Positions 19,230 through 26,660 of a stretch of 36,327 nucleotides of DNA are shown here, piece after piece. Numbering within the stretch: position 1 is the first letter of the stretch; each line of letters opens with the position of its first letter. This DNA is from a virus. The DNA lies in IMG/VR virus record IMGVR_UViG_3300020205_002432, positions 1 through 36,327 of that record. The stretch is one strand, 5' to 3'. A model generated the notes under the pieces. The model ran no database searches and had not been told where the DNA came from. It saw nothing but the letters and a program-made list of their open reading frames with translations. Made by a program: the position numbers and the translations under genes.

Positions 19230-19589
19230 ATGGCAACTTGGACAGAAGAACTCAAAGCAAAAGTTATTGAAATGTATGAGACAGCAGGTCCTACACCTGA
19301 ATCGTCTACAGAAATCATTAAAGATATTGCAGAAGAAATTGAAATGTCGCCTAATGGCGTTCGTATGGTACTAGTGCAAGCTGGTGTATACGTTAAAAAA
19401 GAAGCAAGCGCATCACCTAGTAAAACAAAAACTACTAGCGGCGAAGGCACAAAGCGTGTTAGCAAAGAGTCTAGCATTGCTGAATTGACTGCCGCTATTG
19501 AAGCAGCAGGTAAACCTGTTGACGAAGACATTCTCAGCAAATTGACTGGTAAAGCAGCAGTATACTTTTTGAGTGTACTGAAGGCGTAA
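19230..19589 (+). CDS. HTH DNA-binding protein
   Basis: This 119-residue protein has an N-terminal HTH (DIAEEIEMSPNGVRMVLVQAG, about residues 31-51), a Ser/Thr/Lys linker (about 55-78) and a C-terminal helical domain (SIAELTAAIEAAGKPVDEDI then LSKLTGKAAVYF). The order and key phrases match the minus-strand gene 579-890. AAGGAAACTT precedes the ATG. Probably an abundant regulator or DNA-organising protein. Confidence 0.75.
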   Translation: MATWTEELKAKVIEMYETAGPTPESSTEIIKDIAEEIEMSPNGVRMVLVQAGVYVKKEASASPSKTKTTSGEGTKRVSKESSIAELTAAIEAAGKPVDEDILSKLTGKAAVYFLSVLKA

Positions 19590-19594
19590 TTCAG

Positions 19595-19617
19595 GGCGGC
19601 TTTATGCCGCCTTTTTT
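19595..19617 (+). terminator. Intrinsic terminator
   Basis: GGCGGC/GCCGCC with a TTTAT loop, followed by TTTTTT, just after the HTH gene. Confidence 0.93.
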
Positions 19618-19634
19618 ATTTGAAAGGAATTGAC

Positions 19635-20252
19635 ATGGCACGTAAACGTAGTGAACTTGAAGAAGAGCTAATGACTGAAGCGAATATTATTCGAGTCATT
19701 AAGTTGTTAGAACCAACTGATGGTAAAGCTATTACTAAAAAAGATGCTTGTCAAATCCTTGGTATGGCTTATAATACCACTCGTCTATCTACTATTATTG
19801 AAGATTTTAAAAAGCGACAAGAGCGCACAGCTCAACGTAAAGCAGAATTACGTGGTAAGCCCGCTACACAAGACGAGATTATTTATATCATTAGTGATTA
19901 CATTAATGGTGAGACAGTAGATGCAATTTCTAAAGCTACTTTTCGTGGTCCAGCATTTGTCAAAGCAATATTAGAAAATAATAATGTACCTATTCGACAA
20001 ACTTCACACGATTATTTTAATCCAGAACTTATCCCTGAAGGAGCTATTCGTGAACGATTTCAAGTTGGAGAAATAGTTTATAGTGCAAGGTACGACTCTA
20101 TTGCTAGAATTGATAGTGAGCAAAAAGATTCAAGATATGGGTGGATCTATAGAGTGTGGTTGCTTGCAGAAAAATGGAAACAGTCAGCGTACCAAGAAGC
20201 ATATGAATTAGCTAGTTTAGAACACTTGCGTAAAATTGGAGTACGAATCTAA
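19635..20252 (+). CDS. Probable HTH regulatory protein
   Basis: This 205-residue protein (MARKRSELEEELMTEANIIR...) has a Lys/Arg-rich N-terminal region with HTH-like pieces (ITKKDACQILGMAYNTTRL, and later DEIIYIISDYINGETVDAIS then KATFRGPAFVKAIL) and a C-terminal beta-rich, SH3-like part (FQVGEIVYSARYDSIARID). I start at 19635, where AAGGA is well placed. It may be a phage transcription factor; the exact family is not recognised. Confidence 0.75.
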   Translation: MARKRSELEEELMTEANIIRVIKLLEPTDGKAITKKDACQILGMAYNTTRLSTIIEDFKKRQERTAQRKAELRGKPATQDEIIYIISDYINGETVDAISKATFRGPAFVKAILENNNVPIRQTSHDYFNPELIPEGAIRERFQVGEIVYSARYDSIARIDSEQKDSRYGWIYRVWLLAEKWKQSAYQEAYELASLEHLRKIGVRI

Positions 20253-20545
20253 TGGATGATAATATTCACTATAACAAACTAATTGAAGAAAACATGGAAA
20301 AAGGTTTTCAAGTCAGATTAGTAGTAAATGAATTTAGAGATATACAGTATATTCAACTACGTAAGTATTTTTTAACCTATGAAGGTGACTGGCAAGCTAG
20401 CCGAGAAGGTGTAAGTATTCCTGCTAGTATTGAAAATATTTATGCACTATTAGACGGATTACTAGACGTATGTGCTCGTGCAGAAGGCGAAGATATTATA
20501 CGACATTATGCAGCTAAGATATTGCAAGAAGAAACTTTGACTTGA
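20252..20545 (+). CDS. PC4-like (p15) single-strand DNA-binding protein
   Basis: This 97-residue protein's middle (IQYIQLRKYFLTYEGDWQAS then REGVSIPASIENIYALLDGL, about residues 28-68) matches the PC4 core: a strand with R-K-Y/W, a D/E-G-x-W-x-x-(S/T)-x-x-G turn and a final helix. PC4 domains dimerise and hold single-stranded DNA, and phage versions exist. It is coupled by TAATG to the preceding regulator. A role in transcription or replication initiation is likely. Confidence 0.75.
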   Translation: MDDNIHYNKLIEENMEKGFQVRLVVNEFRDIQYIQLRKYFLTYEGDWQASREGVSIPASIENIYALLDGLLDVCARAEGEDIIRHYAAKILQEETLT

Positions 20546-20570
20546 TTTTCTTACCCTAAACTGGTATAAT
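20542..20570 (+). promoter_or_regulatory. Sigma70-type promoter with a motif-bearing spacer
   Basis: TTGATT is followed after 17 bp by TATAAT. The spacer contains TACCCTAAACTGG, a near copy of the recurrent GACCCTAAACTG word. Confidence 0.8.
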
Positions 20571-20594
20571 TATTCTTTAAAGAAAATATTAATC

Positions 20595-21245
20595 ATGAAA
20601 CCAACAATTGCAATTTTTATTCACAACCCACAATGTGAAACCGAATGTGCTTTAGGCATGATTGAAGGTTTAGTTAATGACTTCAATATTAGAACTTTTG
20701 GTATTGATGAACTCAATATTGACTTCTTAAAAACAGTAGATGCAGTTGCATTTCCTGGAGGTATGGGTGACGCTGATGACTTCTATGATATTTTTACAGA
20801 AGATCACATTGACGCTATTCACACATTTATTGGCGTGTATAACGGCAAGTACTTAGGTATTTGTATGGGTGCTTACTGGGCTGGATCAGATTACTTTGAT
20901 GTAGCAGTTAACCTAACCATTGGTCAATATATTGAACGACCTACTAGTGACATTGATTATGAAGGACCTACTGTTGCTAATATTACATGGAATGGTAGTT
21001 CAGAAACAATGTACTTTTATGATGGTTGTGCAATAGTTGGCGATAATATGGATGTAGTTGCTAAATATGCTAATGGAGATGCTATGGCAGTTATTCAAGG
21101 CAATATAGCTATTATTGGTTGTCATCCTGAAGCACAACAATGGTGGTATGATGGTATAGAAGATAATTATAAACATAATTATTACAGATATCATCACAAA
21201 GACTTAATGGCTGACTTAGCAAAAGAACTATTAGACAATGAATAA
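20595..21245 (+). CDS. Class I glutamine-amidotransferase-like protein (BPL_N type)
   Basis: This 216-residue protein has the GATase1-like fold: FPGGMGDADDF (oxyanion region, about 53-63), nucleophile elbow LGICMGAYWAG with Cys90, and CHPEAQQWW with His177 and Glu179. The pattern is close to the domain at the N-terminus of some biotin-protein ligases. It could deliver ammonia or hydrolyse an amide; no synthetase partner is seen, so the substrate is unknown. Its end overlaps ligase subunit A. Confidence 0.8.
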   Translation: MKPTIAIFIHNPQCETECALGMIEGLVNDFNIRTFGIDELNIDFLKTVDAVAFPGGMGDADDFYDIFTEDHIDAIHTFIGVYNGKYLGICMGAYWAGSDYFDVAVNLTIGQYIERPTSDIDYEGPTVANITWNGSSETMYFYDGCAIVGDNMDVVAKYANGDAMAVIQGNIAIIGCHPEAQQWWYDGIEDNYKHNYYRYHHKDLMADLAKELLDNE

Positions 21246-22191
21246 ACTCGAACAATATTTAAATTTAGCAAGCCGAATGTATTACTCTGGTACTCCTATT
21301 ATTTCGGATGACCAGTTTGATCGTTTGGCTGAATCTGTTGGATATAATGCCGTTGGTTCTAAACAGCATGGCAATGTGGAACGTCACGTATACCAAATGT
21401 ATAGTCTTCAAAAACATTACGAAGATGAGGGCAAGCGTCCACTAGAAGGTATCAAAGATGTTTGTTATACTGCCAAACTAGACGGAGCTGCAATTAGTTT
21501 GCTTTATGTAGACGGAATACTAGTGCGTGCATTAACTCGTGGTGATGGTATTGAAGGTCAAATTATTACTGATAAAATATTAGCACATACAGGTTTAGTT
21601 CCACATCAAATCCCTACTAAAGGTGTTGTTCAGATAACTGGTGAAATTGTTGCTCCAAGTCATATTGAAAATGCTCGTAATTATGCAGCAGGTTCATTAA
21701 ACTTGAAAGATAGTAGTGAGTTTAGTACTCGTGCAGTAAGTTTCTTTGCTTATGGTGTTCAACCATATATTCGTGATAACTTTATGCAAGACTTAGACGA
21801 ATTAAAGCGTTTCGGTTTTAGTGTAATTAGTGAACAAGAGTTAGATAAAATCTATCCTTGTGACGGAGTTGTATTTCGTGTAAATAATAATGCACAATTT
21901 TACGAGATGGGATACACTGCAAAACATCCTCGTGGTGCATACGCAAGAAAAGAGCGACAAGCTCATGTTGAAACAAAACTTATTGATGTTGAGTGGCAGG
22001 TTGGTAAGAGTGGTAAGGTAACTCCAGTTGCAATTTTAGAGCCTGTTTATATTGGCGATGCTCTTGTTAGTCGTGCTACTCTTAACAATCCTGGTTTTAT
22101 TGAAATGCTCGATCTCCAAATTGGAGATACCGTAGCAATAATTAGGAGTGGTGAAATTATCCCTTGCATATTACACAAAGTAGATGCATAA
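21238..22191 (+). CDS. ligA: NAD-dependent DNA ligase, subunit A (adenylation and OB)
   Basis: This 317-residue protein contains the Ia NAD-binding segment (YYSGTPIISDDQFDRL, about 15-30), the AMP-accepting lysine in AKLDGAAISLLY (Lys80), motifs TGEIV, CDGVVFRV and the later KHPRGAYARK, and an OB-type segment TPVAILEPVYIGDALVSRAT. It lacks the zinc finger, HhH and BRCT domains, which are encoded separately at 22278. T5 has a similar two-subunit ligase. It seals nicks using NAD+. Confidence 0.93.
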   Translation: MNKLEQYLNLASRMYYSGTPIISDDQFDRLAESVGYNAVGSKQHGNVERHVYQMYSLQKHYEDEGKRPLEGIKDVCYTAKLDGAAISLLYVDGILVRALTRGDGIEGQIITDKILAHTGLVPHQIPTKGVVQITGEIVAPSHIENARNYAAGSLNLKDSSEFSTRAVSFFAYGVQPYIRDNFMQDLDELKRFGFSVISEQELDKIYPCDGVVFRVNNNAQFYEMGYTAKHPRGAYARKERQAHVETKLIDVEWQVGKSGKVTPVAILEPVYIGDALVSRATLNNPGFIEMLDLQIGDTVAIIRSGEIIPCILHKVDA

Positions 22192-22223
22192 GATTTTTAG
22201 CCAAGGGCATTTGAAATTTTCAC

Positions 22224-22252
22224 TTGCCACAACCTGCTTAATCAGGTATAAT
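22224..22252 (+). promoter_or_regulatory. Sigma70-type promoter between the ligase subunits
   Basis: TTGCCA is followed after 17 bp by TATAAT in the context TCAGGTATAATAT, the same -10 context as the promoter at 35663. Confidence 0.88.
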
Positions 22253-22277
22253 ATACTTATAAATTGATAAAGAAACT

Positions 22278-23036
22278 ATGAGAATCCAAATACCGACAGA
22301 ATGTCCCTGCTGTAATTATAAATTGGAACTGGTCAATGATCAGCTCTTTTGTAGAAACACAGCTTGTGATGCTCAGTTAAATAAAAAGCTCGAACATTTT
22401 TGTAAGACGCTTGGTGTTAAAGGTATGGGTTCACGCACAGTAGAAAAACTTGGTTTGGCTGATATTACGGAAGTGTTTTATCTTGAACCAGAACAAGTTG
22501 TTGAAGCCTTGGGTAGTGAAAAAGTTGCATTAAAATTATTGGATGAGATTGAGCGCAGTAAAATGGCTGATCTTGCAACAGTAATTGCTAGTTTTTCTAT
22601 CCCATTGGTTGGTTCAACTGCAAGTAAAAAACTATGTGAAGTAGTCACATCTGTAGACGAGATCAGTTATGAAACTTGCAAGCAGGCTGGATTAGGGGAT
22701 AAGGTAACTCAAAATCTTTTAAGCTGGCTTGAAACTGATTTCCAAGAGATGAGAGAGTTTTTGCCTTTCTCGTTCAAATCTCAAAAGAATTCCAATACAA
22801 GTAGTGGATCAACTATTTGTATTACAGGAAAATTATCTTCTTACAAAACTAAAGCAGAAGCCTACAAAGCATTAGAAGAGGCAGGCTACACACCAGTAGA
22901 ATCTGTAACGAAAGCTACAAATTATTTAGTAGATGAAGAAGATAAAGGTAGTTCAAAACGCAAAAAAGCCGAGTCTCTCGGTATTACAATAATCACAAAC
23001 TTAAATACTTTCTTGAAAGAAAATAAAAATGACTGA
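22278..23036 (+). CDS. ligB: NAD-dependent DNA ligase, subunit B (Zn, HhH, BRCT)
   Basis: This 252-residue protein starts with a four-Cys zinc finger (CPCC ... FCRNTAC, about residues 8-33), followed by helix-hairpin-helix repeats (GVKGMGSRTVEKLGL; FSIPLVGSTASKKL) and a C-terminal BRCT domain (GSTICITGKLSSYKTKAEAY ... NYLVDEEDKGSSKRKKAESL). These are the C-terminal modules of bacterial LigA, so subunits A and B should reassemble. It has its own promoter 26 bp upstream. Confidence 0.93.
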   Translation: MRIQIPTECPCCNYKLELVNDQLFCRNTACDAQLNKKLEHFCKTLGVKGMGSRTVEKLGLADITEVFYLEPEQVVEALGSEKVALKLLDEIERSKMADLATVIASFSIPLVGSTASKKLCEVVTSVDEISYETCKQAGLGDKVTQNLLSWLETDFQEMREFLPFSFKSQKNSNTSSGSTICITGKLSSYKTKAEAYKALEEAGYTPVESVTKATNYLVDEEDKGSSKRKKAESLGITIITNLNTFLKENKND

Positions 23037-23775
23037 AAAAACCAAAAAATGGTCTGACGAAGCAGTTGCACAATTGACCAATATGGTCGGCAACCAATCC
23101 CCAGTTAGCGTTGACACTGTTGAGCACGCTGCAGAAACCCTTGGTTTCACAACCCGTTCAGTAGCATCTAAATTGCGTCAACTTGATTTTGACGTAGCTT
23201 CTATGGCTAAAGAAAAAATCAGCGCATTTACTGCTGATGAAGGCGTGGAACTCGCTGAATTTGTACAGAATAATTCTGGAACATTTACTTACAAAGAAAT
23301 TGCTGAGCAATTTGTTGGTGGTAAGTTCTCTGCAAAACAAATCCAAGGTAAACTCTTGGCACTGGAATTGACAGGATCTGTTAAGCCAGCTGAAAAAGTT
23401 GAAGTTGCTCGCACATATAGCGATGCCGAAGAAGCCAAGTTTATTGCTATGGCTGAGTCTGGTAGCTTCATCGAAGACATTGCTACAGCTCTGAACAAGT
23501 CTGTTGCCAGTGTTCGTGGTAAGGCTTTGAGCCTGACACGTAAGGGTCAAATTGCTAAGATTCCTGCACAGCGTGTTTCTCATGCTAAGGAAACTGTTGA
23601 TCCAGTTACTGCTTTGGGTTCTGCTATCGCTAGCATGACTGTTACTGATATTGCTAAAGCTGTTGACAAGACAGAACGCGGTCTCCGTACTTTGCTTACA
23701 CGTCGCGGCATTAAAGTTGCTGACTATGATGGTGCAGCTAAGAAAGCTAAAGCAGAAGCTAAAGCTGCTGCTTAA
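23029..23775 (+). CDS. Multi-HTH DNA-binding protein
   Basis: This 248-residue protein appears to hold four related HTH units, each with an S/T-x-x-(S/G)-(V/L)-(A/R) recognition-helix start: TTRSVASKLRQL (about 43-54), SAKQIQGKLLAL (about 103-114), SVASVRGKALSL (about 158-169) and TERGLRTLLTRRG (about 222-234). It ends in a Lys/Ala-rich tail (AAKKAKAEAKAAA). The coding sequence is more G+C-rich than its neighbours, suggesting high expression. A nucleoid-like or transcription role is likely. A strong terminator follows. Confidence 0.75.
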   Translation: MTEKTKKWSDEAVAQLTNMVGNQSPVSVDTVEHAAETLGFTTRSVASKLRQLDFDVASMAKEKISAFTADEGVELAEFVQNNSGTFTYKEIAEQFVGGKFSAKQIQGKLLALELTGSVKPAEKVEVARTYSDAEEAKFIAMAESGSFIEDIATALNKSVASVRGKALSLTRKGQIAKIPAQRVSHAKETVDPVTALGSAIASMTVTDIAKAVDKTERGLRTLLTRRGIKVADYDGAAKKAKAEAKAAA

Positions 23776-23795
23776 TTAGTTTTTAATTAAACAGT

Positions 23796-23832
23796 AGGTC
23801 GGGAGTTCATTTAGGCTCCCGACCTTTTTTAC
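23796..23832 (+). terminator. Intrinsic terminator
   Basis: AGGTCGGGAG/CTCCCGACCT, a 10-bp perfect stem followed by TTTTTT. Confidence 0.95.
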
Positions 23833-23848
23833 TTTGTAGAGTCTGGAA

Positions 23849-24148
23849 ATGAAAGTAACAATTACATATCACGACAACGACTCCTTTACAGTAGAAGAAG
23901 TCGTTAAACAAGCCACACATAACTATGGCAAAGCTGCTCAAGTAAATATTATGCCTGAAAGTACAATGGCATATGATCATATTTATTTTGGATTACAGCA
24001 ATTAATTACGCATGAGCAGTTAAGTTTACTTTTTGATAAAGATACTGCTTATCAACAAGATATTAAAAAATTAAGAGAATCTGTACTCTATAAAGTTACA
24101 GAAATTATTGACCAAGTTATCATTGATAATGAATCGAAAGTAGGATAA
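23849..24148 (+). CDS. Unknown small protein upstream of the helicase
   Basis: This 99-residue protein has a beta-type start (MKVTITYHDNDSFTVEEVVK) and a long helical C-terminus. It ends 2 bp before the helicase start. A helicase-loader role is possible from position only; no motif supports it. Confidence 0.7.
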   Translation: MKVTITYHDNDSFTVEEVVKQATHNYGKAAQVNIMPESTMAYDHIYFGLQQLITHEQLSLLFDKDTAYQQDIKKLRESVLYKVTEIIDQVIIDNESKVG

Positions 24149-24150
24149 TT

Positions 24151-25548
24151 TTGGATACATCCGCAGTAGTCCTAAATAAATTATTAAGTGAAAAGAACTT
24201 AGATATTTGGGCTCGTCTTAAATTAGTATTTTTAGATGCTGCGTACTCTTCCCTTTACGGCTCAATTAATAAATACTATGAAAAATATAGTGCCGTGCCA
24301 TCGTTTGATGATCTTGAGATAACCTTAAGGGAGGGTCCAGCGTCAAAAACGTTAGCTACTCTCAGGTTAACTGAAGTACCCGATGTTTCTGCCGAAGTAG
24401 CGCTAGATGCGCTAATTGACCAATACACACAAAATGAAACCGTAAAATTATTAGATAAATTCGTAGATAAATTACCGCTTTATGACTCGAACGAGATAAA
24501 GGATAATTTAGCTAATATCGCACTAACAATAGAAGAAAAAACTCACACTAGTGAGAAAGTATTCACAATGGCGGACATGATGATGTTTCGCCACCCTGAT
24601 GAGTTGGAAAAAGAACGTGTATATCTTGGGCTTAATAATACTTTTGATGCCGTGCTTGGCGGTGTGGCTCGCCAAGAACTCATTCTCATTGGGGGTAAAC
24701 GAGGATCTGGAAAATCTATTACTAGTAGCAATATATTCGTTAATCAGTACGAGTCTGGTAATAGCAGTATTTACTTCTCTATTGAGATGACCGCACAAGA
24801 AACAATGGAAAGAAATCTAGCGATTTTAGCCAATGTTAACTTACAAAATCTAAAACAACATAAACTTACAGATGATGAAGTACTTAAAGTAGTAAAAGCT
24901 AGAGCAGGTATGTTTCAGGATGCTGATGAAACTATTGCAAATTTCATGAGACATAGGGATAGATTTAAGTTTGAAGAACATTTAGTAAGAAATCACATAC
25001 TAAAACAAGATAATCAAATGATTATTGTTGATGATAGAGACCTGACCCTAAGTAGTATTGATCTGCATATCGGTAAAGCCAAAGCAAAGTTTGGTGATAA
25101 ACTAAAAGTTGTAGTAGTTGATTATATAAATCAAATTGTCCTAGAAGGCACAGATCAATATGACTGGAAACCGCAAATTGAAATATCCAAAAAACTTAAA
25201 AACCTTGCTCGCAAATACGAAATCGTCATGGTATCTCCATACCAAATTGATGCAACGGGAGAAGCGCGTTTTGCAAAGGGTATTCTCGATGCGGCAGATA
25301 TTGCGCTTACAATGGAAGCTCATGATAAAGAAACAAATGCAATCTCCTTTGAAACTACGAAAATTCGTGGGGGCAAGGAAATGGCATTCACGTGTCCGAT
25401 CGATTGGGATACCTTACGCATTAGCCCACAATCTGTGGACAAACCTGCTGCAAAAGAGCCGATTAAAAAAGCAGGCAATAAAAAACAAAAAGATCAACCA
25501 GATTTAAAACAAGATGATGCATCTTCTGACTTACCTTGGAACGCATAA
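24151..25548 (+). CDS. DnaB-type replicative helicase
   Basis: This 465-residue RecA-fold helicase has Walker A GGKRGSGKS (about 181-189), YFSIEMTAQETMERN, Walker B LKVVVVDYINQI, MVSPYQIDATGEAR and a final ETTKIRGGKEM segment. The N-terminal 130 residues are a helical domain as in DnaB-like proteins. It starts at TTG with AGGA upstream. The C-terminal tail is Lys-rich then ends DASSDLPWNA, an acidic-aromatic tip like protein-docking tails. It unwinds DNA at the fork with the primase downstream. Confidence 0.9.
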   Translation: MDTSAVVLNKLLSEKNLDIWARLKLVFLDAAYSSLYGSINKYYEKYSAVPSFDDLEITLREGPASKTLATLRLTEVPDVSAEVALDALIDQYTQNETVKLLDKFVDKLPLYDSNEIKDNLANIALTIEEKTHTSEKVFTMADMMMFRHPDELEKERVYLGLNNTFDAVLGGVARQELILIGGKRGSGKSITSSNIFVNQYESGNSSIYFSIEMTAQETMERNLAILANVNLQNLKQHKLTDDEVLKVVKARAGMFQDADETIANFMRHRDRFKFEEHLVRNHILKQDNQMIIVDDRDLTLSSIDLHIGKAKAKFGDKLKVVVVDYINQIVLEGTDQYDWKPQIEISKKLKNLARKYEIVMVSPYQIDATGEARFAKGILDAADIALTMEAHDKETNAISFETTKIRGGKEMAFTCPIDWDTLRISPQSVDKPAAKEPIKKAGNKKQKDQPDLKQDDASSDLPWNA

Positions 25549-25757
25549 TGATAAAAAATTATAAAAATAATACCAACTCAGAATATATAGTTGGAGATAA
25601 AGTATATCATGCCAGTGCTAGAAAGCATGGCATAGTAGTAGAACAAGTACTCAATGATGATAATTTAATAGTGTGGGGTAATGTTATTGTTGTTTACGAT
25701 AATGATACTCTAGAAACACTAGTGCCCTGCTGGCAACTTAGCAGAGTTGTACTATGA
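25548..25757 (+). CDS. Small SH3/KOW-like protein
   Basis: This 69-residue protein holds a compact beta-barrel pattern, YIVGDKVYHASARKHGIVVE (about residues 14-33), followed by further strands. The ATG at 25548 overlaps the helicase stop (TAATG). It sits between helicase and primase, so a replisome accessory role is plausible, by position only. Confidence 0.65.
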   Translation: MIKNYKNNTNSEYIVGDKVYHASARKHGIVVEQVLNDDNLIVWGNVIVVYDNDTLETLVPCWQLSRVVL

Positions 25758-26608
25758 GTGATCCAGTACTAGACCTTATTTATAAAAATAATCTAGCTTT
25801 TACAGTTAGTGGTAGAGATTATTTAATTAAATGTTTAAATCCAGATCACGAAGACAGTAACCCTAGTTTTAGAGTTGATAAAGTTAACGGGGTAGCACAT
25901 TGTTTTAGTTGTGGATTTAAAACTAATTTATTCAAATATTATGGGGTTTTTACAAACCCTATACCAATTAAAATTGCAGCACTAAAAGAAAAACTGCAAC
26001 TATTAAAAATGGGTAATAATGGTTTAGAACTGCCTGTAGGACATACCCCATATATAAAGAGCTTTAGAAGTGTTAGCCCTAAAACATTAAAATATTTTGG
26101 GGCATTCTACACAAATCAAGTAGAAAAATTGCAAGATAGAATTGTGTTTCCAATCAAAGATATTACTAATAAAATAGTAGTATTTGTTGGCAGGCATACT
26201 CTGTCAAACGGGAATCCAAGGTATATAAACTATCCTAGCGGTGTTAAAATGCCTGTATTCCCTACACATTTACCTAGTGGCTATCAGTCTATGGTTCTTG
26301 TGGAAGGTATTTTTGATATGTTAAACCTTTATGATAAAGGTTTAGAAAATGTAGTTTGTACTTTTGGTACAAATACTTTACAAAACGATATTGGTACAAA
26401 ACTATTACCATTTAAAGCACAAGGCATTACACACATTTATATTTTATTTGATGGAGACGATGCGGGTGCTCAAGCAGCAAAAACTTTAAAACCAGTAATT
26501 GAACAAGAAGGTTTTATAGTAGAAATTATAACATTACCTGATAATACAGATCCAGGTGAATTAGATCAGTTTGATGTAAAGAGTATTGCTGAGTATATTA
26601 CAAAATAG
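25754..26608 (+). CDS. DnaG-type DNA primase
   Basis: This 284-residue protein has an N-terminal CHC2 zinc domain (CLNPDHEDSNPSF ... HCFSCGFKTN, about 27-57) and a TOPRIM catalytic domain (VLVEGIFDMLNLY, then ILFDGDDAGAQAAK, about 175-240). It lacks the helicase-binding C-terminal domain of cellular DnaG. It makes RNA primers for lagging-strand synthesis with the helicase upstream. Confidence 0.92.
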   Translation: MSDPVLDLIYKNNLAFTVSGRDYLIKCLNPDHEDSNPSFRVDKVNGVAHCFSCGFKTNLFKYYGVFTNPIPIKIAALKEKLQLLKMGNNGLELPVGHTPYIKSFRSVSPKTLKYFGAFYTNQVEKLQDRIVFPIKDITNKIVVFVGRHTLSNGNPRYINYPSGVKMPVFPTHLPSGYQSMVLVEGIFDMLNLYDKGLENVVCTFGTNTLQNDIGTKLLPFKAQGITHIYILFDGDDAGAQAAKTLKPVIEQEGFIVEIITLPDNTDPGELDQFDVKSIAEYITK

Positions 26609-26610
26609 AC

Positions 26611-26639
26611 TTGACAAATTAGCTTAAATACGCTATAAT
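26611..26639 (+). promoter_or_regulatory. Perfect-consensus sigma70 promoter for DNA polymerase
   Basis: TTGACA, 17 bp, TATAAT: both boxes match the consensus exactly, 22 bp before the polymerase start. Confidence 0.95.
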
Positions 26640-26660
26640 AAAGTATTGAATAGGAAAATT

